From the NCBI RefSeq assembly GCF_910586915.1, contig NZ_CAJULN010000002.1, positions 120,738-184,737 of the forward strand: a stretch of DNA of 64,000 nt. The letters are read 5' to 3'. This document shows positions 25,730 to 35,279 of this stretch, piece by piece; positions within the stretch are counted from its first letter, which is position 1, and the number at the start of each line of letters is the position of its first letter. Source of the stretch: an uncultured Bacteroides sp. (GTDB lineage: Bacteria > Bacteroidota > Bacteroidia > Bacteroidales > Bacteroidaceae). The position numbers and the translations under genes are program-made. The notes below the pieces were generated by a model. That model had not been told where the DNA came from. It ran no database searches and saw nothing but the letters and a program-made list of their open reading frames with translations.

Positions 25730-25776
25730 TGAGAATATTATATTATTATTTTTTTTTAATTTTAAATTTAAAAAGC

Positions 25777-28700
25777 ATGAGAAACTTTACCATTTTCGGT
25801 TGCAAGCGATATGTCAAATATATCGCATTAGCATTGCTTTTTTGTCCATTATCATCCCTTGCTTCACAGGGAAACATTACTGTTAATGGACAATCTCTAA
25901 CAATCAAACAAATTATTCAGATTATTGAGAAAAGCAGTGACTATTCCTTTTTTTATAATGGATTAGATTTGGAAAATGTCCCTAAAAAAGACATCAGTTG
26001 CAACGGTTCTATCGAAAAAGTTCTGCACGAAGTTTTCAGCAGTAGCGGAATAAGCTATGTTGTCAAAGGAAAAGAAGTCATCCTTAAAGTAGAAAAAACA
26101 ACAACTACACAACAGACTAAAAAGCGTACCATCAGCGGTACAGTTACAGATGCATCCGACGGCACGCCAATCATTGGCGCAAACATCGTTGTAAAAGGTG
26201 AAAATACAGGTGTCATTAGCGACATGGATGGTAACTTCAGCATTTCCGTACCAACCAAAAAAGGAATTACACTTGAAATTACTTACATCGGCTACAAAAA
26301 GCGCGAAATTCCAGTAGAAGACTTAGGAGTTATTAATATCAAACTGGAATCTGACAACGAAGTATTGGACGAAGTGGTAATCGTCGGTTCGGGAACGCAG
26401 AAAAAAGTCAGTGTAACAGGTTCAATCACAAGTGTAAAAGGTTTGGAGTTGAAAGCTCCGAGTTCTTCACTCACCAATTCGTTTGCCGGTAAACTGGCAG
26501 GTGTCATCGCAACAACCTCCAGTGGTGAACCGGGAGCAGCATCCGAATTCTATATTCGTGGTATCGCCACATTCGGCGGACGTGCAACCCCGCTTATCAT
26601 GTTGGACGATGTGGAAATCTCTACAACAGACTTAAATAACATCCCTGCAGAAACCATCGAAAGTTTCTCTATCTTGAAAGATGCTTCGGCCACAGCTATT
26701 TATGGTGCACGTGGAGCAAATGGTGTAATGTTGATTACCACCAAAAGAGGACAGGAAAACTCGAAAGCAAAAATCAACATCACTGTAGAAAACTCATTCA
26801 ACAGTCCGATGAGATTCCCCAAATTCGCAGACGGTGCCACATGGATGGAAATGTACAACGAAGCTCAGTTAACCCGTACTCCGGGAATCACTCCCAAATA
26901 CTCACAAGAACAAATCGACGGCACACGTAGCCACATCAATCCATACGTGTACCCTGATGTTGACTGGGGAAGTTTAATTTTCAGAAATATGGCAATCAAT
27001 CAACGTGCCAACGTCAACTTGTCGGGTGGTGGTTCAAAAGTAACCTATTATATGAGTTTGAATGTCAACCACGATACAGGATTGTTAGATTCACCCAAAC
27101 TTTATTCATGGAACAACAATATCAATAACCTGAGATATAATTTCCAGAACAACATTTCCTACAAGGTGACATCAAGTACTAAAATCGACTTGAACATGAA
27201 TGCACAAATCGGCAATCTCAAAGGACCGAATTTCAGCACTTCCGATTTGTTTGCAATGACATTGGCTGCCAATCCTATCAACTTCCCGGCTTATTATCCG
27301 CAACAAGAAGGCGACAGCCACATGAGATTCGGTAACAGTTACATCAGTGGTAATAACTACCGTAGCAATCCGTATGCTTATATGTCAACTTCGTTCAAAC
27401 AGTCGGACGAAAACACATTGAACACAACCTTGAAAATCGACCAGAAATTCGATTTCATCACAAAAGGTTTAAGTGCCAATGCATTGGTAAACTTCAAAAA
27501 TTACTCGGTAACCGCATATGCACGTAGCATAGAACCTTACTACTACAGAGTGGCAAGCGGAAGTTACGACCCCCTCAATCCCACAACTTACGACTTGGAA
27601 CGATTAGGCACTTCCGGAACAGATTATATTTCACAAGGTGACATAGCCAAGAACAGCGACCGTACCATCACGCTCCAGTTCCAATTAAACTATCAGCGTC
27701 AATTCGGTTTGCATAACGTAGGCGGAATGTTGATGTATATGCAACGTGATTATAAAGAGACCTATTACAACAACCCGCTTCCCAAGCGCAACCAGGGCTT
27801 CTCCGGACGCTTCACCTATGACTACGGACAACGGTATCTGTTTGAATTCAATTTCGGATACAACGGAACAGAACGTCTGGCAAAAGGTAATCGCTTTGAA
27901 TTCTTCCCTGCTGCTTCTTTAGGATGGGTAATCAGCAATGAACCATTTTTCGAACCCCTCAAGAATACAGTCGACAACATGAAGATAAGAGCTTCTTTGG
28001 GTCTTGTAGGTAGTGATGAAACAGGTCTGATTGCCAACTCTCCTCACTTCTTGTATATCGACTCATTCAGTTTGGGAAGCGTAGGCTTCACTACCGGAGA
28101 AGATTGGAATACAACTAAAAAAGGACCTTTCGTCAATCAATACGGTGTTGTCAACGGCGGATGGGAACGTTCACGGAAATTTGACATCGGTCTTGATTTG
28201 AATTTATTCAGAAACTGGAACATTACTGCCGACTATTTCCACGAACGCCGCTACAACATCCTAATTCACCGTGAAGCATGGCCCGAATCACTGGGATATT
28301 ACACAGCCAAACCGTGGAAAAACATGGGAGAAGTGAGCAACTGGGGATTTGAATTCAGCAGCAACTACCACCAGCAAATCACAAAAGATTTGTCAATGGA
28401 TGTACGCACAAACTTCACATATACTCAAAACAGATATGAAAATCTGGATGAACCGATTTATCCGTACAAATGGCAAATCAGTACAGGACACTCCCTCGCT
28501 GCTTCCTATGGATACATAGCAGAAGGATTGTTCCAAAGCCAGGAAGAAATTGACAACAGCCCTGCACAAAACCTCGGTAGTACTCCTCAACCCGGAGATA
28601 TCAAATACCGCGATTTGAACGGCGACGGTGTTATCGACTCCTACGATAAAGCATTGATTTCCGAATATGGAAAAACTCCACGTATCCAATATGGTTTCGG

Positions 28701-29121
28701 TCTTAACCTCACTTATAAAAAATTCGACTTTGGCGTATTCTTCAACGGTTCTGCCATGCGTAAAATATTTGTATCCGGTATCCATCCTTTCGGTGAAACA
28801 GACCGCAATATTTTCCAATTCATCGCCGATGACTATTGGACGGAAGCCAATCCGAACCCGAATGCCAAATATCCCCGTTTAGGATTAACCAACAGTAGCG
28901 TAGCAAACAACCAGCAAACCAGCACATACTGGATGCGCAATGGAAATTTCCTACGGTTCAAGACTTTGGAATTAGGTTACCGTTTCAAACACGGTCGTGT
29001 TTATCTTACAGGCGACAACCTGGCAGTATTCTCACCATTCAAAGATTGGGACCCGGAATTGGAATGGTACAAATATCCGTTACAAAGAACGTTTAATATT
29101 GGATTACAACTGAATTTTTAA
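25777..29121 (+). CDS. SusC-like TonB-dependent transporter with STN domain, right PUL
   Basis: A 1114-aa SusC homologue from the ATG at 25777 (MRNFTIFGCKRY), which gives a proper signal peptide ending SSLAS; an in-frame ATG at 25729 overlaps the anti-sigma stop and would add 16 hydrophobic residues. An STN domain (about 32-108), carboxypeptidase-like domain (about 118-205), plug (to about 335, with AIYGARGANGVMLITTKRG) and beta barrel ending in FNIGLQLNF follow. The STN domain links it to the FecR-type regulator just upstream. It should import oligosaccharides released from host glycoproteins. Confidence 0.95.
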   Translation: MRNFTIFGCKRYVKYIALALLFCPLSSLASQGNITVNGQSLTIKQIIQIIEKSSDYSFFYNGLDLENVPKKDISCNGSIEKVLHEVFSSSGISYVVKGKEVILKVEKTTTTQQTKKRTISGTVTDASDGTPIIGANIVVKGENTGVISDMDGNFSISVPTKKGITLEITYIGYKKREIPVEDLGVINIKLESDNEVLDEVVIVGSGTQKKVSVTGSITSVKGLELKAPSSSLTNSFAGKLAGVIATTSSGEPGAASEFYIRGIATFGGRATPLIMLDDVEISTTDLNNIPAETIESFSILKDASATAIYGARGANGVMLITTKRGQENSKAKINITVENSFNSPMRFPKFADGATWMEMYNEAQLTRTPGITPKYSQEQIDGTRSHINPYVYPDVDWGSLIFRNMAINQRANVNLSGGGSKVTYYMSLNVNHDTGLLDSPKLYSWNNNINNLRYNFQNNISYKVTSSTKIDLNMNAQIGNLKGPNFSTSDLFAMTLAANPINFPAYYPQQEGDSHMRFGNSYISGNNYRSNPYAYMSTSFKQSDENTLNTTLKIDQKFDFITKGLSANALVNFKNYSVTAYARSIEPYYYRVASGSYDPLNPTTYDLERLGTSGTDYISQGDIAKNSDRTITLQFQLNYQRQFGLHNVGGMLMYMQRDYKETYYNNPLPKRNQGFSGRFTYDYGQRYLFEFNFGYNGTERLAKGNRFEFFPAASLGWVISNEPFFEPLKNTVDNMKIRASLGLVGSDETGLIANSPHFLYIDSFSLGSVGFTTGEDWNTTKKGPFVNQYGVVNGGWERSRKFDIGLDLNLFRNWNITADYFHERRYNILIHREAWPESLGYYTAKPWKNMGEVSNWGFEFSSNYHQQITKDLSMDVRTNFTYTQNRYENLDEPIYPYKWQISTGHSLAASYGYIAEGLFQSQEEIDNSPAQNLGSTPQPGDIKYRDLNGDGVIDSYDKALISEYGKTPRIQYGFGLNLTYKKFDFGVFFNGSAMRKIFVSGIHPFGETDRNIFQFIADDYWTEANPNPNAKYPRLGLTNSSVANNQQTSTYWMRNGNFLRFKTLELGYRFKHGRVYLTGDNLAVFSPFKDWDPELEWYKYPLQRTFNIGLQLNF

Positions 29122-29144
29122 CCTGAAAAACATTTATTAGAATT

Positions 29145-31064
29145 ATGAGACTACTTAAAAACATAAAATTATGGAGCAGCGCATTTGCTATGGCAATGTG
29201 CGGAATAGTCAGTTCATGCGATTTTCTGGATGTAGTTCCTGTTGAGCAACCCGGACTTTCGGATGCGACTCAAGATGCCGAATCTACTCTCGGTTTCCTC
29301 TATTCATGCTATGCAGGAGTGAGAAGTCCGATGTCTTATACTGACTCGGAAGCCAGTACAGACGAATATGCTTTGCCCGAATTATGGGGACACGCAGCTC
29401 ATAAAGTAGCATACAATCTAAATACACCACAGAACTTGATAGACCATCGTTGGGGATCGTTCTATCGGTTTGTCGGACAAACGCACCTGTTCTTGCAAGA
29501 ATTAGAAAACGCACGAGGTATTTCAGAACAGCAACGCACCGAATGGAGCGCCGAAGCTAAATTCCTGCTTGCTTATTATCATTTTGAAGTGCTCCGTTTC
29601 TATGGCCCTTGCCCAATCACCGACTCCTACATACCGCAAGACACACCAAATGCAAGTTACAACGGCCGTTCACACTACGACTATGTAACAGAGTGGATTG
29701 TAAATATGTTGGAGGATGCTATCCGAAGCGGACTTCCCGATACCCGTACAAAAGATGTCAGCGAATGGGGACGTGCTACAACTGTCATAGCAAAAGCCCT
29801 GAAAGCACGTGTATTAATGTATGCAGCCTCCCCGCTATGGAACGGTAGTTTCCCTTACCCCGAATGGCAAAATAAAAATTTTGAGACTCCCGGTTATGGA
29901 AAAGAATTAGTCAGCAAAACCTATAGCAGAGAAAAATGGGTACGTGCCCAAAAAGCCTGTGAAGAGGCAATAGATGCTGCTCTAAGCAACGGAAACGACC
30001 TTTATAGGAATGAAGAAAAATATGCCGAACAGAATGTACCTCTACCTTACATTCCCGGTATTAATACATCCACACCGGAAGGGGAAGCATTTGCCAAAAA
30101 GGTACTTCTGATGCGATATGTCACCCAAATGAGACCCAGCGAAGGAAATAAAGAAACAATATGGGGATTGAACGCCACCGACGATAATTATATAGCTTCC
30201 ATTCCGACACGTGTATTGAAGTTGAACGGTGGTAACTGGTATAGCGGATATAGTGGAATTTCACCTTTCCTCTATACAATAGAACATTTCTATACGAAGA
30301 ACGGAAAACTTCCCGAAAAAGACGAAACATTCTACGCAAAAGAAGACTGGTTAAAAAGTGCAGGTATTTCCGACCGTGAAGATATCATAAATATTAATAT
30401 AGCACGCGAACCACGCTATTATGCATGGATTGCATTCAACGGCGGTGATTTTTCGTCTACACTATGTGCCGGCCAACCTTTAAAATTAGAGTTAAGAAAT
30501 GGAGAAAAGCAAGGATACAATCCTGAATTATTCAACAGAGACCATTGCGTAACAGGTTTCTTGTGCCAAAAGTATATCCAACCGAACCTGAATCTGTCGG
30601 CAAACAACAGTTGGAACCTGCAACATAAACCCAAACCACTCATCAGAATGGCTGAATTATACCTTAACCTGGCCGAATGCCAAGCTGCACTGGGTAATGA
30701 TGGTGCATTAGACAACCTGAATATCATACGCGAACGTGCAGGAGTACCCGCACTGACCAAAGAGGACATCAGCAAAGATATGACATTGATGGATTGGGTA
30801 CGCAATGAACGCTTCATCGAATTATGGGGAGAAGGCCATCGTTACTTCGATATCCGTCGTTGGGTAGAGGGTCCTAAATATCTTGCTGCCGGAAAACGCG
30901 AAGGTCTGAATGCAGAAGCAAAGGTGAACCCCACTTTTGAGGAATATAACCAACGCGTGAAGGTTCCGCAACCGTATGCATGGGAAAACAGAATGTACAT
31001 TGCTCCTGTATTCTACAATGAAGTGTACAAAAATCCTCAAATGGTACAGTCACCCGGTTATTAA
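29145..31064 (+). CDS. SusD-like outer-membrane lipoprotein, right PUL
   Basis: A 639-aa SusD homologue with lipobox C25 followed by DFLDVVP. Family segments include TTVIAKALKARVLMYAASPLWNG, LIRMAELYLNLAECQAALG and the C-terminal YFDIRRWVEGPKY and YKNPQMVQSPGY. It begins 23 bp after SusC and is cotranscribed with it. It is the surface lid partner of the SusC transporter. Confidence 0.95.
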   Translation: MRLLKNIKLWSSAFAMAMCGIVSSCDFLDVVPVEQPGLSDATQDAESTLGFLYSCYAGVRSPMSYTDSEASTDEYALPELWGHAAHKVAYNLNTPQNLIDHRWGSFYRFVGQTHLFLQELENARGISEQQRTEWSAEAKFLLAYYHFEVLRFYGPCPITDSYIPQDTPNASYNGRSHYDYVTEWIVNMLEDAIRSGLPDTRTKDVSEWGRATTVIAKALKARVLMYAASPLWNGSFPYPEWQNKNFETPGYGKELVSKTYSREKWVRAQKACEEAIDAALSNGNDLYRNEEKYAEQNVPLPYIPGINTSTPEGEAFAKKVLLMRYVTQMRPSEGNKETIWGLNATDDNYIASIPTRVLKLNGGNWYSGYSGISPFLYTIEHFYTKNGKLPEKDETFYAKEDWLKSAGISDREDIININIAREPRYYAWIAFNGGDFSSTLCAGQPLKLELRNGEKQGYNPELFNRDHCVTGFLCQKYIQPNLNLSANNSWNLQHKPKPLIRMAELYLNLAECQAALGNDGALDNLNIIRERAGVPALTKEDISKDMTLMDWVRNERFIELWGEGHRYFDIRRWVEGPKYLAAGKREGLNAEAKVNPTFEEYNQRVKVPQPYAWENRMYIAPVFYNEVYKNPQMVQSPGY

Positions 31065-31084
31065 TTCATAAAACGTCTACAAAC

Positions 31085-32392
31085 ATGAAAAAAATATATT
31101 TATCATCCTTATTATTGGGATTATTAGCCATCAACACCGCTTGCGAAGATATTGATGAAAGTGCTATCTTCCAAGCTGATTTTCAGAAAATACTTATGCT
31201 GAAAACAAATGGAATAGTAGATTTAACCATTTACAAAACGGGCGAAAACTCTACTTACGAACTTTCAATTATGAAAAACGGTACTTCACCGGAAAAAACT
31301 GCGGAAGCTGTCATTTGTCCAATGAATAAAGAAGAACTGAAGGTTTACAATGAAACACGCGGTCTATCGCTTGAAGCATTACCGGAAAATTGCTATGAAT
31401 TAGCCGGACAGGATATGTTTTTCAATACTAACGAAAGATATAAAAAAGTCAATCTGACATTACATACAAACAACATTGATGAATTGGCTGATACAGAAAA
31501 AGATTATGTGATTCCGTTAATTCTAAAAAGTGAGACAGATTCGGTAAGCAGTGCACAGAATATACTGATTGTCAGACCTAATGTGATTATACCGTCTGTT
31601 ACCTTTACAAAAAAAGGATTACAAGCTCAATATTGCGGTAAAGGTACGACCACTCTGACCATTCCGTTAGAACTGCAAATAGAGAATAAGTGGGATTTCA
31701 CTTGTACAGTCGGAGTTGATGAGACTAAGGCTGGAAATCATCCTCTATTACAAAATGGATATACATTGGAAAACAATGGTGTAGTAACTTTCAGCAAAGG
31801 TAACAAAACCGCTAATCTGACCGTCACTGTCAACAGAACGGAGACTACTGAATTAGATATGAATACTTACGTACTTCCTTTGGTTTTGCAAAGCATCAGC
31901 CTTGAAACATTCCAAAAAGACAACGATGCTTACCTGTTAGGAGTAAATTCAAAATTCCCGTTGGAAGCAAGTATGCTATCTACCAATGCTCAAGAGCCCT
32001 CCGAAGGTCCATTGGCCAATGTATTAGATGGAAAGATAGGAACATTCTTCCATAGTGCATGGAGTGTTGCGGTAGAAGGAAAACATTATGTACAAGTCAA
32101 CTTACCGAACACCATATCGTCATTTATGTTCTCTTATACCAACAGAGATTCTAATGGAAACGCCGCATTAGCATGGTTTGATGTCGAAACAAGCAATGAC
32201 GGACAAACATTCACTCCACTTAAGTCATATGCCTGGGATGCCGATTCACTTCCCGGCGGAAGTGCGGAAGTGTTCAACTCTACCAAACTGGAAAGTACGT
32301 CTCCGTTTAAGAGCATACGTTTTATCTGCAAACAAAACTGGACAGGTGGTGCATTTTTCGTATGGAGTGAATTCAGTTTATACGCTCTGTAA
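31085..32392 (+). CDS. Surface lipoprotein with DUF1735-like and F5/8C domains
   Basis: A 435-aa lipoprotein (cysteine C20 followed by EDIDE, an acidic surface-export signal). The N-terminal part (about 30-280) resembles paired DUF1735-type beta domains seen in surface glycan-binding proteins. The C-terminal part (about 300-435) is an F5/8C domain: VLDGKIGTFFHSAWSVAVEGKHYVQVNLP and FKSIRFICKQNWTGGAFFVWSEFSLY. Its place right after SusD matches the glycan-binding protein of such PULs. It has a counterpart, of different N-terminal make-up, at 15697-16575. Confidence 0.83.
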   Translation: MKKIYLSSLLLGLLAINTACEDIDESAIFQADFQKILMLKTNGIVDLTIYKTGENSTYELSIMKNGTSPEKTAEAVICPMNKEELKVYNETRGLSLEALPENCYELAGQDMFFNTNERYKKVNLTLHTNNIDELADTEKDYVIPLILKSETDSVSSAQNILIVRPNVIIPSVTFTKKGLQAQYCGKGTTTLTIPLELQIENKWDFTCTVGVDETKAGNHPLLQNGYTLENNGVVTFSKGNKTANLTVTVNRTETTELDMNTYVLPLVLQSISLETFQKDNDAYLLGVNSKFPLEASMLSTNAQEPSEGPLANVLDGKIGTFFHSAWSVAVEGKHYVQVNLPNTISSFMFSYTNRDSNGNAALAWFDVETSNDGQTFTPLKSYAWDADSLPGGSAEVFNSTKLESTSPFKSIRFICKQNWTGGAFFVWSEFSLYAL

Positions 32393-32422
32393 GTTCTTTC
32401 TAATCTTTAAATAAACAAATGC

Positions 32423-32462
32423 GAAATGAATAGTTATTCTATACAGGAATACTATTCATTTC
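32423..32462 (+). terminator. Hairpin just upstream of the right M60 gene
   Basis: A perfect 12-bp stem (GAAATGAATAGT/ACTATTCATTTC) with a 16-nt loop followed by CTTTT, ending 18 bp before the M60 ATG. It could terminate, attenuate or protect mRNA ends. Confidence 0.65.
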
Positions 32463-32480
32463 CTTTTAAAATGAAACGGA

Positions 32481-35057
32481 ATGAAACTAATACACATTAT
32501 ATCCAAAACCATATTCTGCCTGTCACTTGTCATCCTGATAGCTTGCAAAGACGATAATAAAGCCAATGCAACAAATATCTTTGAAATAGCCAGTGAAACA
32601 TTAAACAAAGAATTAGACAAATCAGCTACAAGTTTCAGCATACCAGTCACCACCACGCTTTCCGTCAAAGAATGGGAAGTGGTATATACAGATAAGTGGC
32701 TGACTGCATTTCCATCTGCTGACCACATAAATGTATCAATACAAGAAAATACCGGAGATAAAAGAACAGCAACCATCAATGTGATTTCTCCCATTCGTAA
32801 ATATACAATTACTATTACCCAATATGGCTCTAACGACGTAGTTGTAGATGCAGATATTCAAATAAAACCTTATGGCGGAAAAGCAAGCGAATACCAACCG
32901 GGATACGGTATCGAAAAATCCTATGACGGAAAATTCACGATTGACGGAACAGAGTCACACTATCACAGTCTATGGAACAATACCCAACTTCCCGTAACAT
33001 TGGAATACTATTTCAGAGGTGATACGGAAATAGACTATTTCATCTATTACACACGCTCTGGAAATGGAAATTTCGGAGAGGTAGAAGTTTATACCTCTAC
33101 AGATGAAGGAAGAAAAAACTATACCCTGCAAGGTAGCTACGACTTCAAAATGCAAAATAATCCATCCAAAGTTTCTTTCAAAAACAGCATAAAAGCTACC
33201 GGAATCAAATTTGTTGTAAAAAGCGGATTGGGCAACTTTGTGAGTTGCGACGAAATGCAGTTCTTTAAAACAAACACCGATAAAACCCTCGAAAATAAGC
33301 TATTGACCGTATTTACAGACATAACCTGTGCAGAATTGAAAAACGGAATAACCAATGAAGATATACAAGCATTGCCCAATAGTTATTTTATCCGCATTGC
33401 CGAAGCCTTAAAGAATAATACCTACGATGAATGGGAAAAGGAATTCCGCATACGCAACTACGAAGCATACAGCGATGTCAATATATGGGCAAACAAATTA
33501 ATGACCAAGCATTACAGTTGCCTGGACAATCTGACAGGAATCTCCGTTGAACAAAACGATGAAATCATCGTTCTTGTAGGCGACACACACGGACAAGACG
33601 TATCTCTTCAATGCGTAGGAGAAGAAAGAACCAATTTCCTGGAAGATGCTCCCTATGTACAGACCGCCGCATCAGGTGATATCTACTACCTGAAACAAGG
33701 TGTCAACAAAATCACCGTACGCAACCGTGGACAATTGTTCGTAATGTACAACTGCGACCTGACTTCCAAGCCTGCTCCCATAAAGATACACATTCCGTTG
33801 GGTAGCGGAAAAGTATCAGGTTTCTTCGACCTGAAAGAGCACAAAACGGACGCCAAATATGCGGAATTGCTGTCGAAAGCCACCGACAAATACTTCGGAG
33901 TAAGAGGAAACAACATCATCTTCTACTTCCACCGGACAAAAATGCTGGAGCACGTGCGCAACAACATCCTTTCCGCCATCGAACTGTGGGACAACATCAT
34001 CGGATGGGAACAAGAACTTATGGGTATCGACGACGTACGCCCAAGCCAGTTCAACAACCATCTCTTTGCCATTTCGCCGGAAGGTAGTTATATGTGGGCC
34101 TCCGATTACCGAATCGCATTCGTCTACACTTACTTAGGCAATATCCTGCTATACGACAACGTAATGGCCGCCGAGGACAATGCATGGGGCCCCGCCCACG
34201 AAATCGGACACATTCATCAAAAAGCCATCGACTGGGCAGGATGTACGGAATCGTCCAACAACCTGTTCTCAAACTTCATTATCTACAAATTAGGCAAATA
34301 CAAATCACGCGGCAACGGACTGGTAGAGGTTGCCAACGCCAGATATCGCGACAAACAACTGTGGTATAATATGGGCGACGCCACCCACCAGGGCGAAGAT
34401 ACCGAAGTACATATGCGCATGAATTGGCAATTGTGGAATTATTACCATCGCTGCGGATATAAAACCAACTTCTGGCAAACACTCTTCAAACTCATGCGCG
34501 AAGAAGTGGGAGCAAGTTATGAGAACGACCCCGGACGCAAGCAATTGGAATTCGCCAAGATGGCAAGCAAAGCTGCCAACGAAAATCTGACGGACTTCTT
34601 CGAGATGTGGGGATTCTTCGGAACGGTCAGCACCAATATCTCCCAATATGGAGACTTCCAATACACCGTCACCCAACCCATGATTGACGAAGCAAAAAGA
34701 TTCATGGAGCAATACCCACAGCCGAAACACGCTTTCCAATACATTGAGGACAGAAAGAAGAGTGAGTTCCCCACCAACGATTACCGTTACAACGAAGTCG
34801 GAGATGTAGGGTACTACACACAATTCCAAAACAATGTAAAAATCACGAAAGCAATAAGCGCCACCATCTCCGGCAATGCGGTCAGCATTCAAAACGGAGA
34901 AGAAGCTGTTGCGTTTGAAGTACGCGAAAGAAGCGAGAACGGAAAAATCCTCTATTTCTCCAACTCCTTCACATTCGATGTTCCGGCATCCATCTCCATG
35001 ACAAATGCGAAAGTATTTGCCGTGCAGGCAGACGGAAAACGAGTGCCTCTCAACTAA
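32481..35057 (+). CDS. M60-like (enhancin) mucin metallopeptidase, right PUL
   Basis: An 858-aa lipoprotein (C22 followed by KDDNK, a strong Bacteroides surface-export signal). Domains: a BACON-type domain (about 30-115), an F5/8C carbohydrate-binding domain (about 125-270), the M60 domain (about 310-750) and a C-terminal beta domain. The zinc motif is HEIGH with H573, E574, H577, and E590 in CTESSNN as likely third ligand. It looks like the equivalent of the studied B. thetaiotaomicron peptidase BT4244, which binds and cleaves O-glycosylated mucin; that equivalence is from memory. It is flanked by hairpins on both sides. Confidence 0.93.
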   Translation: MKLIHIISKTIFCLSLVILIACKDDNKANATNIFEIASETLNKELDKSATSFSIPVTTTLSVKEWEVVYTDKWLTAFPSADHINVSIQENTGDKRTATINVISPIRKYTITITQYGSNDVVVDADIQIKPYGGKASEYQPGYGIEKSYDGKFTIDGTESHYHSLWNNTQLPVTLEYYFRGDTEIDYFIYYTRSGNGNFGEVEVYTSTDEGRKNYTLQGSYDFKMQNNPSKVSFKNSIKATGIKFVVKSGLGNFVSCDEMQFFKTNTDKTLENKLLTVFTDITCAELKNGITNEDIQALPNSYFIRIAEALKNNTYDEWEKEFRIRNYEAYSDVNIWANKLMTKHYSCLDNLTGISVEQNDEIIVLVGDTHGQDVSLQCVGEERTNFLEDAPYVQTAASGDIYYLKQGVNKITVRNRGQLFVMYNCDLTSKPAPIKIHIPLGSGKVSGFFDLKEHKTDAKYAELLSKATDKYFGVRGNNIIFYFHRTKMLEHVRNNILSAIELWDNIIGWEQELMGIDDVRPSQFNNHLFAISPEGSYMWASDYRIAFVYTYLGNILLYDNVMAAEDNAWGPAHEIGHIHQKAIDWAGCTESSNNLFSNFIIYKLGKYKSRGNGLVEVANARYRDKQLWYNMGDATHQGEDTEVHMRMNWQLWNYYHRCGYKTNFWQTLFKLMREEVGASYENDPGRKQLEFAKMASKAANENLTDFFEMWGFFGTVSTNISQYGDFQYTVTQPMIDEAKRFMEQYPQPKHAFQYIEDRKKSEFPTNDYRYNEVGDVGYYTQFQNNVKITKAISATISGNAVSIQNGEEAVAFEVRERSENGKILYFSNSFTFDVPASISMTNAKVFAVQADGKRVPLN

Positions 35058-35080
35058 GGGGGATATAAACTTAACACTGC

Positions 35081-35130
35081 AAATTACTTGTTGTTGCCCC
35101 CCATATGCAACAACAAGTAATTTTGCTTTT
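35081..35130 (+). terminator. Terminator after the right M60 gene
   Basis: A perfect 17-bp stem (35081-35097 with 35107-35123) with a 9-nt loop and a T-rich tail. It marks the end of the anti-sigma-to-M60 unit. Confidence 0.88.
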
Positions 35131-35218
35131 CTCCTTATTATATATGGATATTCGGCCTGCAACACGAATAAAAATAAAATTATTGCCTACAGATACACGT
35201 TATTGTCTAATTAATTAC

Positions 35219-35226
35219 TACTTTTG
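35219..35226 (+). promoter_or_regulatory. Candidate -7 element for GH109 and downstream genes
   Basis: TACTTTTG fits TAnnTTTG, 53 bp before the GH109 start and after the M60 terminator. No proper -33 box was found. It suggests separate transcription of the GH109-to-kinase block. Confidence 0.5.
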
Positions 35227-35279
35227 ACCCATCAAATGAGAAACGACAAATAACCCCCTATTTCAAAATTTTTAAAAAC

